Assembly (NCBI GenBank): GCA_017510335.1
Contig: JAFWNM010000001.1
Coordinates: 52,176 to 116,175 of the forward strand
Origin: Paracoccaceae bacterium
GTDB taxonomy: Bacteria; Pseudomonadota; Alphaproteobacteria; Rhodobacterales; Rhodobacteraceae
DNA: 64,000 nucleotides
Direction: 5' to 3'
The notes under the pieces: generated by a model
The model's input: the letters and a program-made list of their open reading frames with translations, nothing else
Told to the model about the DNA's origin: nothing
Database searches by the model: none
Part shown: positions 27,790-38,507 of the stretch, in pieces
Position numbering within the stretch: position 1 is the first letter of the stretch
Layout: each line of letters begins with the position of its first letter
Made by a program: the position numbers and the translations under genes

Positions 27790-27799
27790 AGGAAGCACC

Positions 27800-28885
27800 A
27801 TGTTTTATTTCTTGACCGAATTCGCGGGCACATTGCCGGGGTTCAATCTGTTCCGGTTCATTACGGTGCGCGCGGGCGCGGCATTCTTCACAGCGCTGAT
27901 TTTCGGCTTTGTTTTCGGCAAGCCGCTTATCAACATGCTGAAACGGCGCCAGTCCAATGGCCAGCCCATCCGCGAAGACGGGCCAGAAAGCCATTTGTTA
28001 ACCAAGACAGGCACGCCCACAATGGGGGGCTTGCTGATCTTGTCGGCGCTGACAGTGTCAACGCTGCTTTGGGCGCGGCTGGACAACCCTTATGTGTGGA
28101 TTGTGCTTCTGGTGACAGTGGCCTTCGGGGCAATCGGGTTTGCCGATGATCTGGCGAAAGTGTCCAAGGGCAACGTCAAGGGCGTGCCCGGCCGTGTGCG
28201 GCTGGGGCTGGGCATACTGATTGGCCTGTTGGCCAGTGCGGCGGCCATGTATGTGCACCCCGACGACCTGCAAGGCCAGTTGGCCGTTCCTGTGTTCAAG
28301 GAAGTTCTGCTGTCACTGGGGTGGTTCTTCATTCCGTTCGGGGCATTCGTCATTGTGGGCGCGGCCAATTCGGTCAACCTGACAGACGGTCTTGACGGTC
28401 TGGCCATCATGCCAGTGATGATTGCCGCGACCACGCTGGGGGTGATTGCCTATGCCGTGGGGCGGGTGGATTTCACGGCCTATCTGGATGTGCATTATGT
28501 GCCCGGTGTGGGGGAATTGCTGGTCTTTACCGCCGCGCTGGCCGGTGGGGGGTTGGGGTTCTTGTGGTATAACGCCCCACCCGCTGCAGTGTTCATGGGC
28601 GATACCGGATCATTGTCGCTGGAGGGCGCGCTGGGTGCGATTGCAGTGTCGATCAAACATGAAATCGTGCTGGCCATCGTGGGCGGTATCTTTGTTGTCG
28701 AAACCTTGTCTGTCATTATTCAGGTTTTGTATTTCAAGCGCACGGGCAAGCGCGTGTTCCTGATGGCCCCGATCCACCATCATTTCGAGAAGAAAGGTTG
28801 GGCCGAACCGCAGATTGTCATCAGGTTCTGGATCATCGCACTTGTGCTGGCGCTGGTTGGTCTGGCCACACTGAAGGTGCGGTGA
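27800..28885 (+). CDS. mraY: Phospho-MurNAc-pentapeptide translocase MraY
   Basis: The ATG at 27800, with GAAGGA upstream, gives 361 residues with about ten membrane helices. GTPTMGG (substrate loop), FADDLAKV (aspartates) and LTDGLDGLA are catalytic-site motifs, and [14 protein letters not shown] is the HHH motif. It makes lipid I from UDP-MurNAc-pentapeptide at the inner membrane. It is the last dcw gene on this strand; murD, ftsW and murG do not follow, which is unusual. Confidence 0.97.
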   Translation: MFYFLTEFAGTLPGFNLFRFITVRAGAAFFTALIFGFVFGKPLINMLKRRQSNGQPIREDGPESHLLTKTGTPTMGGLLILSALTVSTLLWARLDNPYVWIVLLVTVAFGAIGFADDLAKVSKGNVKGVPGRVRLGLGILIGLLASAAAMYVHPDDLQGQLAVPVFKEVLLSLGWFFIPFGAFVIVGAANSVNLTDGLDGLAIMPVMIAATTLGVIAYAVGRVDFTAYLDVHYVPGVGELLVFTAALAGGGLGFLWYNAPPAAVFMGDTGSLSLEGALGAIAVSIKHEIVLAIVGGIFVVETLSVIIQVLYFKRTGKRVFLMAPIHHHFEKKGWAEPQIVIRFWIIALVLALVGLATLKVR

Positions 28886-28910
28886 CGCGCGCGCCGCACC
28901 CGGCATGGCG

Positions 28911-29801
28911 CTATTGCAACCCCGCCCGGCGTTTGCGCAGGATTTCCAGAATATACAGCGCCATCGCCCCCCATATCATGGGGAACGCTATGACCCGCGC
29001 GCCTTCAAACGGTTCGCGGAAGATGAACACGGATATCAGGAAAATCATCGTGGGAATGGAATAGCCCGCGATTGCGATCGTTGACAGGCGCAGCGCCTTG
29101 GCGCCGTTTGCATACAGCATCAGTGGCGCTGCTGTCACAACCCCGCACCCCACAAGCAGCACCCAGTCCAATGCGCCCGCTTGCGCGCTGAAGCTGGTGC
29201 CCTGAAACAGGATCCAGCCCATATAAACCAGCGCGAAAGGCAAAAGGATCAGCGCTTCCAGTGCGAAACCCTGATTGGGACCAATGGGCAGCGCGCGCTT
29301 GAAATAGGCGTAGCTTCCCCAGCTGAAGACAATCAGCAATGTCCCAATCGGCAGCGCGCCCGCATCCAGTGTCAGAACGACCACCGCCGCCATTGCCAGC
29401 GCCACAGCCCCCCATTGCCGTGGGCTAAGCTTTTCCCCCAGCAGTGTAGCGCCCAGAAAGACGTTGAAGATGGGGTTGATGTAATAGCCAAGCGCCGCAT
29501 CCATGGCCTTGCCGGTCTGGATAAGCCAGACATAGGTTCCCCAATTGACCGAAATCAGCGCAGCCGTCACCAGTGCCATGCCCAGCATGCGCGGCGTTCG
29601 TATGGCGGCGCGCAAGTCATCTGTGCGCCCCAGCGCAATAAGCGCGATCAGCGCCACCGGCACCGCCCAGATCACCCGATGGGCGATGACCTCTATAGTG
29701 GGGGCATGCTCCAATGCCTTGAAATAGAAGGGCAACATACCCCAGATCGCGAAAGCGGCAATCGCAAAGGCAAAGCCGCGCGGGCTGTCATCAGAATTCA
29801 T
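28911..29801 (-). CDS. rarD: EamA-family transporter, RarD type
   Basis: The 296-residue integral membrane protein has about ten hydrophobic helices in two EamA repeats. It shows the RarD-type opening ([23 protein letters not shown]) and the [24 protein letters not shown] segment. RarD proteins belong to the drug/metabolite transporter superfamily; the substrate is unknown (chloramphenicol resistance was only a cloning phenotype). Its start overlaps the murD stop by 11 bases on the minus strand. It is convergent with mraY, 25 bases away. Confidence 0.92.
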   Translation of the reverse strand: MNSDDSPRGFAFAIAAFAIWGMLPFYFKALEHAPTIEVIAHRVIWAVPVALIALIALGRTDDLRAAIRTPRMLGMALVTAALISVNWGTYVWLIQTGKAMDAALGYYINPIFNVFLGATLLGEKLSPRQWGAVALAMAAVVVLTLDAGALPIGTLLIVFSWGSYAYFKRALPIGPNQGFALEALILLPFALVYMGWILFQGTSFSAQAGALDWVLLVGCGVVTAAPLMLYANGAKALRLSTIAIAGYSIPTMIFLISVFIFREPFEGARVIAFPMIWGAMALYILEILRKRRAGLQ

Positions 29802-31212
29802 CTGACGCGCCTTTTTGTGCCAGTTGTGCGTTTACTGCATCAATGAATGCCTGTCCGCGGCTTTCGAAATCCTTGAACTGGTCGAAACTGGCCGCTGCAG
29901 GCGCGAGCAAAACCACATCGCCAGACTGCGCTTCCGACATGGCGCGGGCCACGGCGCGGTCCATGGTTTCGCAAATTTCATGCGCCGTGTCGCCCAGTTG
30001 CAAGGCAAATTCACGCGCCGAATGCCCGATCAGGTAGGCTTTGCTCACCTTGACCAGATGCGGCACCAATGCGCTTATGCCCCCGTCCTTGCCAAGGCCC
30101 CCCGCAATCCAGCGGATGTGATCAAACGCTTGCAGCGCCTGTGCCGCGCTTTCGGCATTGGTGGCCTTGCTGTCATTGATATACCGCACGCCGCCCGCTT
30201 CCGCGACAAGCTGGCTGCGATGGGGCAGGCCCGTGAAACTGTGCAACGCATCTTCTATCAGGCGCGGCGCAAGGCCAAGACTGCGCGCCACCGCATAGGC
30301 CGCGCAGGCATTCTGGTGGTTATGTGCCCCCGGCAACCCCTTGACGGTGCGCAAATCGATGGATGCAACCTGTTTGCCACGCCTGTATTCGGCCAGAAAC
30401 CCCTTGCGCGCAAAGACGTTCCAGCCTGGCCCTGTCAGTTTGCGCCCGGATGAAATGCGGATCACGCGCATGTCTTCTGGGTTTTGTCCGATTTGTCCGG
30501 CCAGAAACTGCCCTTCGAATTCATCAACGCCAATAACTGCATTATCTGGCCCGCCTTCGGCAAACAGCCTGCGTTTTGCCGCGAAATACCCCCCCATGCC
30601 GGCGTGACGGTCCAGATGGTCGGCGGACAGGTTGGTAAACACCGCGATGTCCGGTGTCAGGGCGCGCGCCAGTTCCGTCTGGTAACTGGACAGTTCCAGC
30701 ACCACCACTTCGCCATTTTGGGGCGGGTCAATGGACAACACCCCCTTGCCGATATTTCCTGCCATCTGTGTGGGGCGTCCGGCCTGTTCCAGAATATGAT
30801 GCAGCAAGGCCGTTGTGGTGGATTTTCCGTTCGATCCGGTGATCGCCACAACTTTGGGCGGCTGGTCGAATTCCATGGTTTCAAGCGTGGCGAAGCTGCG
30901 GAAAAACAGGCCGATATCGTTATCCACGGGCACGCCCTGCGCGATTGCGCTGGCAATGATGCGGTTCGGGGCGGGGTAAAGATGCGCAATCCCCGGGCTG
31001 ACGATCAGGGCCGCCACATCCGCCCAGTCGATCTTGTTCAGATCCTGCAAGGCGATGCCCTGACCTTCGGCGGTGGTGCGCGCTTCGGGGCTTTCGTCCC
31101 ATGCCAGCGCAATGGCACCCCCTGCCGACAGCGCCGCACAAGTGGCCAGACCCGACCGCCCCAACCCCAGCACGGCAACGCGTGCCCCGTTATATCCTTG
31201 GATGGGGATCAT
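29791..31212 (-). CDS. murD: UDP-MurNAc-L-alanine:D-glutamate ligase MurD
   Basis: The 473-residue ligase has the N-terminal Rossmann segment [13 protein letters not shown], the ATP loop [16 protein letters not shown] and the NDSKATN motif in the C-terminal domain. It adds D-Glu to UDP-MurNAc-Ala. The gene stands alone with rarD on the strand opposite to mraZ-mraY, whereas murD normally follows mraY directly in the same direction. AAAGG lies 9 bases before the ATG. No sign of inactivation is visible. Confidence 0.97.
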   Translation of the reverse strand: MIPIQGYNGARVAVLGLGRSGLATCAALSAGGAIALAWDESPEARTTAEGQGIALQDLNKIDWADVAALIVSPGIAHLYPAPNRIIASAIAQGVPVDNDIGLFFRSFATLETMEFDQPPKVVAITGSNGKSTTTALLHHILEQAGRPTQMAGNIGKGVLSIDPPQNGEVVVLELSSYQTELARALTPDIAVFTNLSADHLDRHAGMGGYFAAKRRLFAEGGPDNAVIGVDEFEGQFLAGQIGQNPEDMRVIRISSGRKLTGPGWNVFARKGFLAEYRRGKQVASIDLRTVKGLPGAHNHQNACAAYAVARSLGLAPRLIEDALHSFTGLPHRSQLVAEAGGVRYINDSKATNAESAAQALQAFDHIRWIAGGLGKDGGISALVPHLVKVSKAYLIGHSAREFALQLGDTAHEICETMDRAVARAMSEAQSGDVVLLAPAAASFDQFKDFESRGQAFIDAVNAQLAQKGASDEF

Positions 31213-31735
31213 GGTTCAGGGCCTTTCGTGCTTGGGGTGTGTGCGGTCTTTTTGCGTTTTTGGGCTATGTCGACGGGGCTTGCAAGGACCGCTTTCGGGC
31301 CGAAGCACGCGGACTCGATGCTGGCGCGCGGCGCATGGTCCGCTATTTCGTCGCGCCGAATCACTTATGTTCACTTATGTGTGGAAAACTTTGCGAATGT
31401 TGCGCATGGGCTGTTTGCGCTGACATGTTCTGTCGGTGGCGCGCAATGTCTGGCGGGCTGTGAAATCGTCATATTGTCGCCATGTGGAAAACAATATGAA
31501 AACAACGGTTTCCTGCAGTGCAGCGAAAATATATTCACACTATTGACAGATGGGCTGTGAATAAATTTACAAAAAAATCCTTTAGTTAAAAAAAGTTACA
31601 CAAACTTTGACGAATGCGTTATAACGGTTTTGGGGAAGGGCGCGTGCCACGGCACCGCGCCAGTAATTTTAGGGGACTGGGGAGGTGCCGCAATTTGTGG
31701 CCGATTGCCTGTCCCGCGCGACTGGAGGAGTATTC
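31213..31735. other. Divergent AT-rich regulatory region between murD and acs
   Basis: This 523-base region has no supported gene. Its right half (31360-31630) is clearly more AT-rich than the rest of the window. It contains a TTGACA box at about 31542 and several A/T runs, so it is a likely promoter and regulator-binding region for acs. A short GGCGCG/CGCGCC-type inverted repeat lies around 31637-31660. No protein-binding site can be named. Confidence 0.5.
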
Positions 31736-33682
31736 ATGTCCAATACCTATCCCGCTTCTGATGCGTTCGTTGCAAACGCACATATCAACGCCGCCAAATA
31801 CGATGAGATGTATGCGGCATCTGTCCGCGATCCGGACATTTTCTGGGGCGAGCATGGCAAGCGTATTGACTGGATCAAACCCTTTACCAAGGTCAAGAAC
31901 GCGACATTTGAATATGGCAATGTCGACATCAAATGGTTTGAAGATGGCACACTGAATGTGTCTGCGAATTGCATTGACCGTCATGTGACCACACGCGCCA
32001 GCCAGACGGCAATCATCTGGGAACCCGATGATCCCAAAACCCCTGCGCGGCACATTACCTACCTGGAATTGCTGGAACAGACCAGCCGCATGGCGAATGT
32101 GCTGAAAGATCACGGCATCGGCAAGGGCGACCGCGTTGTGTTGTATCTGCCCATGATCCCCGAAGCGGCCTATGCAATGCTGGCCTGTGCGCGCATTGGT
32201 GCGGTGCATTCGATCGTGTTTGCGGGCTTTTCGCCGGATGCGCTGGCAAACCGTATCAATGACTGTCAGGCCAAAGCCGTCATCACCGCCGATACCGCAC
32301 CGCGCGGCGGGCGGCGCACGGCGCTGAAATCCAATACCGACAAGGCGCTGTTTGATTGTTCCGACAAGGTCAAGTGTTTCGTCGTCAAGCACACTGGCGA
32401 CCAGACGACTTGGGTGGACGGGCGCGACATTGACCTGAAGGCCGAAATGGACGCGGCCAACGCATATTGCCCCTATACCGAAGTGGGTGCCGAAGACCCG
32501 CTGTTCATCCTTTACACATCAGGGTCCACGGGCCGCCCGAAAGGGGTTGTCCACACCTCTGGCGGGTATCTGGTCTATGCGGCCATGACGCAGCAATACA
32601 CCTTTGATTATCATGATGGGGATGTGTTCTGGTGCACCGCCGATGTGGGCTGGGTGACAGGGCACAGCTACATCATTTACGGGCCGCTGGCCAATGGTGC
32701 GACAACGCTGATGTTCGAAGGCGTGCCAACCTATCCTGATGCGGGGCGTTTCTGGGAAGTCTGCGCCAAGCACAAGGTAAACCAGTTCTACACCGCCCCC
32801 ACAGCCATTCGCGCCTTGATGGGGCAGGGCACCGAATGGGTTGAAAAGCACGATCTGTCATCGTTGAAATTGCTGGGTTCGGTGGGTGAACCCATCAACC
32901 CCGAAGCTTGGAACTGGTATAACGAAAATGTCGGCAAGGGCCGCTGCCCGATTGTCGATACATTCTGGCAAACCGAAACCGGCGGCCACATGATCACGGC
33001 GCTTCCCGGTGCCATGCCTGCCAAACCCGGTTCGGCCACCAAGCCGTTTTTCGGTGTGGTCCCCGAAGTGCTGGATCCCGCCACCGCCGAAGTCCAGACC
33101 GGCACAGCCGCCGAAGGTGTGTTGTGCATCAAGGAAAGCTGGCCGGGCCAGATGCGCACGGTCTGGGGCGATCATGAGCGCTTCATGGAAACCTATTTCA
33201 GCCAGTATAAAGGCTATTACTTCACTGGCGACGGGTGCCGCCGCGATGCGGATGGGGATTACTGGATCACCGGCCGCGTGGATGACGTGATCAACGTATC
33301 GGGCCACCGCATGGGCACGGCAGAAGTTGAATCCGCGCTTGTCGCGCATGAGGCTGTCGCGGAAGCCGCCGTTGTGGGCTACCCCCATGATATCAAGGGA
33401 CAGGGGATTTATGCCTATGTCACCTTGATGAACAACATCGAACCAAGCGAAGACCTGCGCAAGGAACTGGTCAAATGGGTGCGCACCGAGATTGGACCGA
33501 TTGCCAGCCCTGACCTTATTCAATGGGCACCCGGACTGCCGAAAACCCGTTCAGGGAAGATCATGCGCCGCATCCTGCGCAAGATTGCTGAAAATGATTT
33601 CGGCGCATTGGGCGACACCTCCACACTGGCAGATCCGTCAGTGGTGGAAGAGTTGATCGAAAACCGCATGAACCGGGCGTGA
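31736..33682 (+). CDS. acs: Acetyl-CoA synthetase
   Basis: From the ATG at 31736 (GGAGGAG upstream) the enzyme has 648 residues, the normal Acs length. Signatures are the AMP-binding loop [21 protein letters not shown], the [23 protein letters not shown] hinge, and the C-terminal acetylation site in [11 protein letters not shown], whose Lys is a common regulatory target. It activates acetate to acetyl-CoA via acetyl-AMP. It opens a same-strand region containing an acetate-type symporter and signalling genes. Confidence 0.97.
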   Translation: MSNTYPASDAFVANAHINAAKYDEMYAASVRDPDIFWGEHGKRIDWIKPFTKVKNATFEYGNVDIKWFEDGTLNVSANCIDRHVTTRASQTAIIWEPDDPKTPARHITYLELLEQTSRMANVLKDHGIGKGDRVVLYLPMIPEAAYAMLACARIGAVHSIVFAGFSPDALANRINDCQAKAVITADTAPRGGRRTALKSNTDKALFDCSDKVKCFVVKHTGDQTTWVDGRDIDLKAEMDAANAYCPYTEVGAEDPLFILYTSGSTGRPKGVVHTSGGYLVYAAMTQQYTFDYHDGDVFWCTADVGWVTGHSYIIYGPLANGATTLMFEGVPTYPDAGRFWEVCAKHKVNQFYTAPTAIRALMGQGTEWVEKHDLSSLKLLGSVGEPINPEAWNWYNENVGKGRCPIVDTFWQTETGGHMITALPGAMPAKPGSATKPFFGVVPEVLDPATAEVQTGTAAEGVLCIKESWPGQMRTVWGDHERFMETYFSQYKGYYFTGDGCRRDADGDYWITGRVDDVINVSGHRMGTAEVESALVAHEAVAEAAVVGYPHDIKGQGIYAYVTLMNNIEPSEDLRKELVKWVRTEIGPIASPDLIQWAPGLPKTRSGKIMRRILRKIAENDFGALGDTSTLADPSVVEELIENRMNRA

Positions 33683-33687
33683 CAGGG

Positions 33688-34368
33688 ATGAGCGAGACAA
33701 TGACAAAATCCGCAGTATTGATCCTGCTTGGCCCCCCGGGTGCCGGCAAGGGCACACAGGCCCGCATGCTGGAAGAAAAATTCGGTCTTGTGCAATTGTC
33801 CACGGGCGACCTGTTGCGGGCGGCTGTGGCTGCGGGCACGGATGCGGGCAAACAGGCCAAGGCCGTGATGGACGCCGGTGGTCTGGTCAGCGACGAGATT
33901 GTTCTGGCCATCCTGCGTGACCGGATGGCCGAACCAGACACGGCAAAAGGGGTTATCCTTGACGGGTTTCCCCGCACCGCCAAACAGGCGGAAGCGCTGG
34001 ATGCGCTGCTTGCCCAACAGGGCATGGCGCTGGGCGCGGCCATTTCGCTGGATGTGGATGATGCGGCAATGGTGGACCGGGTTGCGGGCCGCTATACCTG
34101 TGCCAATTGTGGCGAAGGCTATCACGACAGCTTCAAGAAACCCGCTGTTGCAGGGGTTTGCGACAAGTGCAACGGGACCGACTTCAAGCGGCGGGCGGAT
34201 GACAATGCCGAAACAGTGGGCGCAAGACTTGCGGCCTATCATGACCAGACGGCACCGCTGATCACATATTACGACGGGCAAGGGGCGCTTCGGCGCGTGG
34301 ATGCAATGGGCCGGATCGACGCCATTGCAGCCGCATTGGCCGACATCGTGCAGGATGTGACAGCATAG
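33688..34368 (+). CDS. adk: Adenylate kinase, zinc-lid type
   Basis: The protein has about 226 residues with the P-loop GPPGAGKGTQ, the NMP region STGDLLRAAV and DGFPRTAKQAEAL. The lid carries four cysteines (CANC and CDKC), typical of zinc- or metal-stabilised long-type kinases. Starts at GTG 33679, ATG 33688 and ATG 33700 are all possible. It follows acs with almost no gap. Acs releases AMP and Adk converts AMP to ADP, so the pairing makes metabolic sense. Confidence 0.95.
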   Translation: MSETMTKSAVLILLGPPGAGKGTQARMLEEKFGLVQLSTGDLLRAAVAAGTDAGKQAKAVMDAGGLVSDEIVLAILRDRMAEPDTAKGVILDGFPRTAKQAEALDALLAQQGMALGAAISLDVDDAAMVDRVAGRYTCANCGEGYHDSFKKPAVAGVCDKCNGTDFKRRADDNAETVGARLAAYHDQTAPLITYYDGQGALRRVDAMGRIDAIAAALADIVQDVTA

Positions 34369-34539
34369 GAATCCGGGCAACCGGAAAACGGACGGGCACT
34401 GAAAAGCGCCCGAATGCAGGCCAATGAGGAGCAATCGGGCCTGCGCACAGGGAAGGTGTGTCGACAGCACATGTTCCCTGCAAGAGAGGAAGCCAGCCCC
34501 AAAAGGGGGCGGCACTGGAGGAAACTGGGAGACGTCACA

Positions 34540-34794
34540 ATGTCAGACAAGTCGACAGACGCCTACTGGAAGGCCAACATTCGCATCATCACCATTTCCA
34601 TGGTGATCTGGGCGCTTGTGTCCTTCGGGTTCGGCATCGTTCTACGCCCGCTTTTGTCGGGTATTCCAATCGGTGGGACCGATCTTGGGTTCTGGTTCGC
34701 GCAGCAAGGCTCGATCCTGACCTTTATCGTCCTGATCTTCTACTACACCTGGTACATGAACAAACTCGACAAAGAGTTTGGCGTGGAAGAATGA
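34540..34794 (+). CDS. DUF4212 small subunit of a sodium:solute symporter
   Basis: The 84-residue protein has two membrane helices (about 17-40 and 50-70) and the family-typical AYWKANIRII start and FYYTWYMNKLDKEFGV end. Such proteins are always encoded just before an SSS-family symporter and are thought to form a complex with it. The ATG at 34540 lies 9 bases after GGGAGA. The large subunit begins 14 bases later. Confidence 0.92.
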   Translation: MSDKSTDAYWKANIRIITISMVIWALVSFGFGIVLRPLLSGIPIGGTDLGFWFAQQGSILTFIVLIFYYTWYMNKLDKEFGVEE

Positions 34795-34808
34795 GGGATA
34801 CCTGAAAA

Positions 34809-36575
34809 ATGGATCAGTTTGTAATCAACCTTATCTTTGTGGGCGCATCTTTCGCGCTTTACATCGGTATCGCGATCTGGGCACGCGCCGGGTCGACCTC
34901 TGACTTTTATGCGGCGTCGCGCGGGGTTAACCCCATCGTCAACGGTGCGGCCACTGCGGCGGACTGGATGTCGGCGGCAAGCTTCATTTCGATGGCGGGT
35001 CTTATCGCCTTCGTGGGCTATGGCAACTCGACCTTCCTGATGGGCTGGACGGGGGGCTATGTGCTGCTGGCCATGTTGCTGGCACCCTATCTGCGCAAAT
35101 TCGGCCGCTTCACGGTGCCGGATTTCATCGGGGACCGTTTCTACAGCCAGACTGCGCGTCTTGTGGCCGTGATCGCGCTGCTGGTTATGTCCATCACCTA
35201 TGTGATCGGTCAGATGACAGGTGCGGGCGTGGCCTTCTCGCGCTTCCTGGAAGTCACAAACACAACGGGGCTGTTCATCGCGTCGGGTGTTGTGTTCATC
35301 TATGCCGTTCTTGGCGGGATGAAGGGCATCACCTACACGCAGCTTGCCCAATATGTGGTGCTGATCATCGCCTATACAATTCCGGCGGTGTTTATCTCGT
35401 TGCAGCTGACAGGCAACCCGTTGCCACAGCTTGGGCTGTTCAGCACGCATACGGCTTCTGGCCAGCCGCTGCTGACCACACTGAACGAAGTTCTGGTTGA
35501 ACTGGGCTTCAATGACTACACTGGCAATCACGGATCCACCTTCAACATGGTGTTGTTCACCCTGTCGCTGATGATCGGTACTGCTGGTCTGCCGCATGTG
35601 ATCATCCGCTTCTTCACAGTTCCGAAAGTGGCAGATGCACGCAAATCGGCTGGTTGGGCGCTGGTCTTTATCGCGCTGCTGTACACAGTTGCCCCGGCGG
35701 TTGGTGCAATGGCACGTCTGAACATCATCACCACGCTGTATCCTGACGGTGTCGCAGGCGAGCCGCTGGCATTCGACGCCAAGCCCGACTGGATGCTGAA
35801 CTGGGAACGCACAGGTCTGCTCCGGTTCGAAGACAAGAACGGCGATGGCCTGATCCAGTACTATAACGAAGCCCGCCCACCGGCGCGCGCCGTTGAAGAA
35901 GGCTGGGAAGGCAATGAAATGGTCACCTTCAACCAGGATATTCTGGTTCTGGCGAACCCCGAAATTGCACAGCTTCCCGGTTGGGTTATCGGTCTGATCG
36001 CGGCTGGCGGTCTGGCTGCGGCGCTGTCCACTGCGGCGGGTCTGTTGCTGGCGATTTCTTCCGCCATCAGCCACGATCTGATCAAGTCCATGATCAATCC
36101 GGGGATTTCGGAAAAGGGCGAATTGCTTGCTGCCCGTATTTCGATGGGCTTTGCGATTGCGCTGGCAACCTATCTGGGTCTCAACCCGCCGGGCTTTGCG
36201 GCGCAGGTGGTGGCACTGGCCTTCGGTCTGGCGGCCAGTTCGCTGTTCCCGGCCATCATGATGGGCATCTTCTCCAAGAAGATGAACTCCACGGGGGCGA
36301 TTGCAGGCATGATCGTGGGTCTTGGGTCTACGGTGCTGTATATCTTCACCTATCTGGGGTGGTTCTTCATTCCCGGCACCAACATGCTGGCCAACACACC
36401 TGACAACTGGCTGTTCGGCATTTCGCCGCTTAGCTTTGGTGCGGTTGGTGCGGCGCTGAACTTCGCAGCGGCCTATATCGTCAACAAGATGACTGGCGAT
36501 GCGCCTGCGGAAATTCAGGAACTGGTGGAATCGATCCGCGTGCCCAAAGGGGCAGGCGCGGCCGTCGATCACTGA
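34809..36575 (+). CDS. Sodium:solute symporter (SSS), large subunit of DUF4212 system, ActP-like
   Basis: The 588-residue protein has about 13 membrane helices and the SSS motif around ADWMSAASFISMAGLIAF. A long periplasmic or cytoplasmic insert at about 310-385 (RLNIITTLYPDG...FNQDILV) is characteristic of the DUF4212-associated branch. The position between acs and a signalling cluster suggests acetate or another short carboxylate as substrate, which is inference. It is co-directional and closely linked to the small subunit. Confidence 0.92.
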   Translation: MDQFVINLIFVGASFALYIGIAIWARAGSTSDFYAASRGVNPIVNGAATAADWMSAASFISMAGLIAFVGYGNSTFLMGWTGGYVLLAMLLAPYLRKFGRFTVPDFIGDRFYSQTARLVAVIALLVMSITYVIGQMTGAGVAFSRFLEVTNTTGLFIASGVVFIYAVLGGMKGITYTQLAQYVVLIIAYTIPAVFISLQLTGNPLPQLGLFSTHTASGQPLLTTLNEVLVELGFNDYTGNHGSTFNMVLFTLSLMIGTAGLPHVIIRFFTVPKVADARKSAGWALVFIALLYTVAPAVGAMARLNIITTLYPDGVAGEPLAFDAKPDWMLNWERTGLLRFEDKNGDGLIQYYNEARPPARAVEEGWEGNEMVTFNQDILVLANPEIAQLPGWVIGLIAAGGLAAALSTAAGLLLAISSAISHDLIKSMINPGISEKGELLAARISMGFAIALATYLGLNPPGFAAQVVALAFGLAASSLFPAIMMGIFSKKMNSTGAIAGMIVGLGSTVLYIFTYLGWFFIPGTNMLANTPDNWLFGISPLSFGAVGAALNFAAAYIVNKMTGDAPAEIQELVESIRVPKGAGAAVDH

Positions 36576-36659
36576 TCTGACACAAAGACACTGGCCTGTC
36601 CCCGTGCTATCGGGGGCAGGCCGTCCCGAATTAGGGCCGGTGCAATCAGGACAAAGACC

Positions 36660-38492
36660 ATGACCCAAAGCGCCCCGAAGGTTCTTGAATTCCTGCAATC
36701 GGTTCATCCGTATGATTCCTTGCCGCAGGACGAACTGGCGCGTGTCGCCAGTTGCTTCAGCCGCAAAGAGGTGCCTGCCGGCACTGTTGTCTATTCCGAA
36801 GGCGAGCCGATAGACGGTGTGTATCTGGTCAAATCCGGCACAATCGAAGTCACCGACACCCATGGTGCGCTGGTGTCCATATTGGCCCCGCGCAATTCCT
36901 TCGGGGAACGGGGGCTGTTGCGGGACGGGCGCGCGGTGACAACGGCGACCGCCACGGCAAATTCGGTGCTTTTGTGCCTGCCCGCATCCGAACTGCGCCA
37001 CCTGATCGCCAATTTCCCTGCATTTGAACGGTTTTTCAGTCGGGGTGTGCCATCGGGCGGCAAGCTGGGGCGGCAAAACGATCTTGCAACCTTGAAGGTC
37101 GCGGATCTGATGGCGCGCAAGCCCGTAACCGCGACACCGGAAATGACCGCGCAGCAAGCAGCCGGATTGATGCGCGACAACCGCATTTCCAGTGTGGCCG
37201 TGGTTGATGGCGAAAAGCTGGTTGGCATTGTCACCACGCGCGACCTGTCGGGTCGTGTGCTGGCCGAAGGACGCCCGCTTGATACTGTGCTGGCCGATGT
37301 GATGACCCCTGACCCGCTGGCGCTGTCGCCCAATTCGCTGGGGTCGGATATCTTGCATATGATGCTGGAACACCGGATCGGGCATTTGCCGGTGGTGCGT
37401 GGCGATACGCTTGTGGGTATGATCACCCAGACCGACCTGACGCGTTTTCAGGCCATCAGTTCGGCGCAACTGGTGCGCGATGCAGCTGTGGCGGAAACCT
37501 ATGCCGATCTGGCCCATGTGACCGAACGCATTCCGCAGCTTCTGGTGCAGCTGGTGGGCGCACATAATGCCCATGATGTGATCACCCGCCTGATAACCGA
37601 CATTGCCGATACTGTTACGCGGCGGCTGTTGAAACTGGCCGAAGAAAAGCTTGGCCCGCCCCCTGTGCCCTATCTTTGGGCCGCCTGTGGCAGTCAGGGC
37701 CGCCAAGAGCAGACAGGCGTCAGTGATCAGGACAATTGCATACTTATCGATGACAGTGTGACCCCTGACGACATGTCCTATTTTGCCAATCTGGCGCGGT
37801 TTGTGTCTGACGGTCTGGATGCGGCGGGGTATTTCTATTGCCCCGGCGACATGATGGCGACCAATCCGCGGTGGTGCCAGCCGGTCCGGGTGTGGCGGCG
37901 GTATTTTCAGGGTTGGATCAACTCCCCCTCACCCGAAGCGCAGATGCTGTCTTCGGTCATGTTCGACCTGCGCCCGATTGGCGGACAGGTCAGCTTGTTT
38001 CGTGACCTGCAGGACGAAACACTGGACGCCGCCAGCAAGAATTCGATTTTCGTGGTCCATATGATTTCGAATTCGATCAAGCATTCGCCCCCGCTTGGGC
38101 TGTTGCGCGGCTTTGCAACCATCCGCTCGGGCGAGCATAAGAACCATGTGGATATGAAACTGGGCGGTGTCGTGCCGGTCACCGACCTTGCGCGCGTCTA
38201 TGCGCTGCGCGGGCGTATCACAGCCGTGAATACGCGCGCGCGCCTGTTGGCCGCCGAAGAACAGGGCATCATTTCGGTTTCGGGTGCGCGCGACCTGATC
38301 GAAGCTTATGACCTGATTGCAGACCTGCGCCTTGAAAATCAGGCGACACTGGTGCGCATGGGGCGCAAGCCTGACAATTTTCTTGCGCCATCCGATTTGT
38401 CGGATTTCGAACGCAGCCACTTGCGCGATGCATTCGTCGTGGTGCGTACCATGCAATCTGCCGTAGGCCAGATTGCAGGAACCTTAGGCTAG
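36660..38492 (+). CDS. CNB-CBS-DUF294 nucleotidyltransferase-like signalling protein
   Basis: The 610-residue cytoplasmic protein has, in order, a cyclic-nucleotide-binding-like domain (about 12-115), paired CBS domains (about 145-265), a DUF294 putative nucleotidyltransferase domain (about 290-440) and a DUF294 C-terminal helical domain. The NTase-like motif is GSQGRQEQTGVSDQDN, resembling the GS...DxD active site of GlnD-type enzymes. CBS pairs bind adenine nucleotides, so it may sense energy state. Proteins of this kind are commonly found beside acs and ActP-like symporters. No substrate is known. Confidence 0.88.
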   Translation: MTQSAPKVLEFLQSVHPYDSLPQDELARVASCFSRKEVPAGTVVYSEGEPIDGVYLVKSGTIEVTDTHGALVSILAPRNSFGERGLLRDGRAVTTATATANSVLLCLPASELRHLIANFPAFERFFSRGVPSGGKLGRQNDLATLKVADLMARKPVTATPEMTAQQAAGLMRDNRISSVAVVDGEKLVGIVTTRDLSGRVLAEGRPLDTVLADVMTPDPLALSPNSLGSDILHMMLEHRIGHLPVVRGDTLVGMITQTDLTRFQAISSAQLVRDAAVAETYADLAHVTERIPQLLVQLVGAHNAHDVITRLITDIADTVTRRLLKLAEEKLGPPPVPYLWAACGSQGRQEQTGVSDQDNCILIDDSVTPDDMSYFANLARFVSDGLDAAGYFYCPGDMMATNPRWCQPVRVWRRYFQGWINSPSPEAQMLSSVMFDLRPIGGQVSLFRDLQDETLDAASKNSIFVVHMISNSIKHSPPLGLLRGFATIRSGEHKNHVDMKLGGVVPVTDLARVYALRGRITAVNTRARLLAAEEQGIISVSGARDLIEAYDLIADLRLENQATLVRMGRKPDNFLAPSDLSDFERSHLRDAFVVVRTMQSAVGQIAGTLG

Positions 38493-38507
38493 AAGGACCA
38501 GCCCCCT

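Noticed and set aside
34743-37706. A 987-codon open frame on the minus strand
   Set aside because: It is antisense to the symporter and DUF294 genes, which have clear domains. Long antisense frames are expected in high-GC DNA, and the translation has low-complexity His/Gln/Arg content.
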